From: Alphaproteobacteria bacterium
GTDB lineage: Bacteria; Pseudomonadota; Alphaproteobacteria; Bin95
Assembly: GCA_022827685.1 (NCBI GenBank)
Contig: JAJEIH010000127.1
Span: 1-41,762, forward strand
Length of the DNA: 41,762 nucleotides
Direction of reading: 5' to 3'
The notes under the pieces are model-generated. The model saw only the letters and a list, made by a program, of their open reading frames with translations. It searched no databases and was not told where the DNA came from. The translations under genes and the position numbers were made by a program. Of this stretch, positions 40,611 through 41,762 are shown piece after piece (within the stretch, counting starts at the first letter, position 1; each line of letters starts with the position of its first letter).

Positions 40611-40639
40611 TTGACCTATGAGCGGTGATGCCCTATATT
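40611..40639 (+). promoter_or_regulatory. Promoter of IS1595 transposase
   Basis: TTGACC (40611-40616) and TATATT (40634-40639) are separated by exactly 17 bp, 34 bp before the transposase ATG. This is the best sigma-70 match in the window and lies inside the element. Confidence 0.65.
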
Positions 40640-40672
40640 CGGCTTAACGACGCTGAAACAGGGGCTTAGGCC

Positions 40673-41626
40673 ATGGCGAAGCACAAGGGACCGGGCAAGG
40701 CAGACCGCGAAGGCATTAGCCTGATGCAGCTTACCGCCATGTTCCCGGATGAGGCGGCCGCGACCGCGTATTTCGAGTCGCTGGTATGGCCGCACGGCCG
40801 CTATTGCCCGCACTGCGGTTGCACGGAGACGGTCGAGGCTGCGCCGTCCGCGAAAATGCCCTACCGCTGCACCGGCTGCCAGAGGACCTTTTCGGTCAAG
40901 ATCGGGACGGCGCTGGAGCGGTCGCGCGTGTCGATGCGCCAGTGGGTTTTCGCCATCTATCTGGAAATGACGAGCCTGAAAGGCGTTTCGTCGATGAAGC
41001 TGCATCGAGACATAGGCGTGACACAGAAGACGGCTTGGTTCATGCTTCACCGCATCCGGGAGGCGTGGGGCGGTCTGAAAGAGACCTTTGACGGCCCCGT
41101 GGAAGCGGACGAGACCTATATGGGCGGGCGTCGGGCGAACATGTCCAAGGCGAAGCGGAAAGAGCTTGCGGACACGGGCCGGGGCACTGTCGGCAAGACC
41201 GCCGTTGCCGGCGTGAAGGATCGGGCGACGAATGAGGTCCGGGCGAAGGTCGTTGCCGATACGACCGGCGCGACGCTGCAAGGCTTCGTGCGCCAGCACG
41301 CGGCGCCGGGCGCAACCGTCTATACCGACGAGGCCACCGCCTATGCCGGACTGGCGGCCGACTTCGAGCACGAAGCCGTCAATCACAGTGTCGCGGAATA
41401 TGTGCGCGGGCAGGCGCATACGAACGGCATGGAGAGCTTCTGGAGCATGTTGAAGCGCGCCCATAAGGGCGTCTATCACAAGCTGTCCGCGAAGCATCTT
41501 GACCGCTATGTCCGGGAGTTTGCCGGACGGCACAATGTCCGCGAGGCGAACACGGTGGACCAGATGGCGTCCGTGGTCGCCGGGATGGTCGGCAAGCCCC
41601 TGATGTACCGCGACTTGATCGCCTAG
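40673..41626 (+). CDS. IS1595-family transposase (ISXO2-like domain)
   Basis: The 317-residue protein begins with a zinc ribbon (CPHCG at about residues 44-48 and CTGCQ at about 66-70). A helix-turn-helix region follows (MRQWVFAIYLEMTSLKGVSSMKLHRDIGVTQKTAWFMLHRI). The catalytic core has acidic residues in VEADETYMGGRR and YTDEATAY and the end motif HTNGMESFWSMLKRAHKGVYH, the DD-N/E pattern of ISXO2-like transposases. No frameshift or stop interrupts it, so it may be active. It is expressed from its own promoter. Confidence 0.95.
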   Translation: MAKHKGPGKADREGISLMQLTAMFPDEAAATAYFESLVWPHGRYCPHCGCTETVEAAPSAKMPYRCTGCQRTFSVKIGTALERSRVSMRQWVFAIYLEMTSLKGVSSMKLHRDIGVTQKTAWFMLHRIREAWGGLKETFDGPVEADETYMGGRRANMSKAKRKELADTGRGTVGKTAVAGVKDRATNEVRAKVVADTTGATLQGFVRQHAAPGATVYTDEATAYAGLAADFEHEAVNHSVAEYVRGQAHTNGMESFWSMLKRAHKGVYHKLSAKHLDRYVREFAGRHNVREANTVDQMASVVAGMVGKPLMYRDLIA

Positions 41627-41762
41627 CCCAAGTTTAACAGACTTTATTAAAGTTCGTTTATTATCAGCGTGTTAAGAAGCAATATTTTTGCGTGGGGCAC
41701 TACATTTCAGTTTTTGGGCGTTGGAGGGGGGTCAGACGATCATTTTCCGGACGCCTCCGGGT
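41627..41762. other. AT-rich right end of the insertion sequence and window edge
   Basis: No gene is seen. A short stem ACTTT/AAAGT (about 41640-41653) followed by a T-rich run could end the transposase transcript. The right terminal repeat (41732-41754) follows, and only eight bases of flank remain. Confidence 0.4.

Larger units (their letters stand above)
40512..41754 (+). mobile_element. IS1595-family insertion sequence
   Basis: The element of about 1.24 kb holds one intact transposase. Candidate imperfect terminal inverted repeats are 40512-40536 (GCGCCCTGTGGAAGTGGACG at the left end) and 41732-41754 (read inward on the minus strand GCGTCCGGAAAATGATCGTC). They match at about 11 of 16 inner bases plus a gapped outer part. 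The noncoding ends are AT-rich compared with the chromosome. No clear target-site duplication was found, and the right flank is cut by the window end, so exact borders are provisional. Confidence 0.7.

Overview
This 41.8-kb window is a GC-rich, densely packed chromosomal segment of an alphaproteobacterium. A Rhodospirillales-like organism fits best. The reasons are the efp-suhB-OmpA-MotA-like-guaA and dnaB-alr-mlaEF-radA-cvpA-purF gene orders, a 180-kDa-class NAD-glutamate dehydrogenase, frequent GTG/TTG starts fused to the preceding stop codon, and many solute transporters (BCCT, Liv-type ABC, TRAP). Species cannot be assigned from the sequence alone. No rRNA, tRNA, CRISPR array or prophage was seen.

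Layout. (1) 1-1828: the C-terminal part of a BCCT betaine-type transporter faces an EctD-like Fe(II)/2-oxoglutarate hydroxylase, probably compatible-solute physiology. (2) 2010-8104: a housekeeping operon of elongation factor P, an inositol-phosphatase-family protein, a repeat-rich OmpA-domain protein, a TolQ/MotA-type channel protein and GMP synthase. (3) 8112-10716: a divergent Ldh_2-type dehydrogenase and M32 carboxypeptidase. (4) 10811-15309: a complete five-gene Liv-type ABC importer. (5) 15377-18289, minus strand: a tyrosine phosphatase, a thiamine-diphosphate enzyme and a transthyretin-like protein whose catalytic C-terminal signature is altered. (6) 18363-26741: a long overlapping operon dnaB-alr-mlaE-mlaF-radA-cvpA-purF-SDR. 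Its last gene is an SDR protein that appears to have lost its catalytic Ser and Tyr. (7) 26762-28844: a membrane-anchored TPR protein and a luciferase-like monooxygenase, divergent. (8) 28845-29711: the largest gene-free stretch, holding a paired direct-repeat motif, a REP-like hairpin and an AT-rich patch ahead of the NAD-glutamate dehydrogenase gene (29712-34571). (9) 34579-38685: a THI5/NMT1-like binding protein without a signal peptide, divergent from a full TRAP transporter operon. (10) 38729-40492: a small GNAT-like protein and an M29-like aminopeptidase separated by four GC-rich tandem repeats. (11) About 40512-41754: an apparently intact IS1595-family insertion sequence.

No single spectacular new system stands out. 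The most unusual items are the ThDP enzyme/transthyretin-like pair with the changed YRGS tail, the catalytically degenerate SDR in the purF operon, the OmpA/MotA-like pair without a visible MotB-type transmembrane partner, and the repeat structures at 28931-28991 and 39294-39404. All family assignments rest on motif recognition by eye. No database search or alignment was run.
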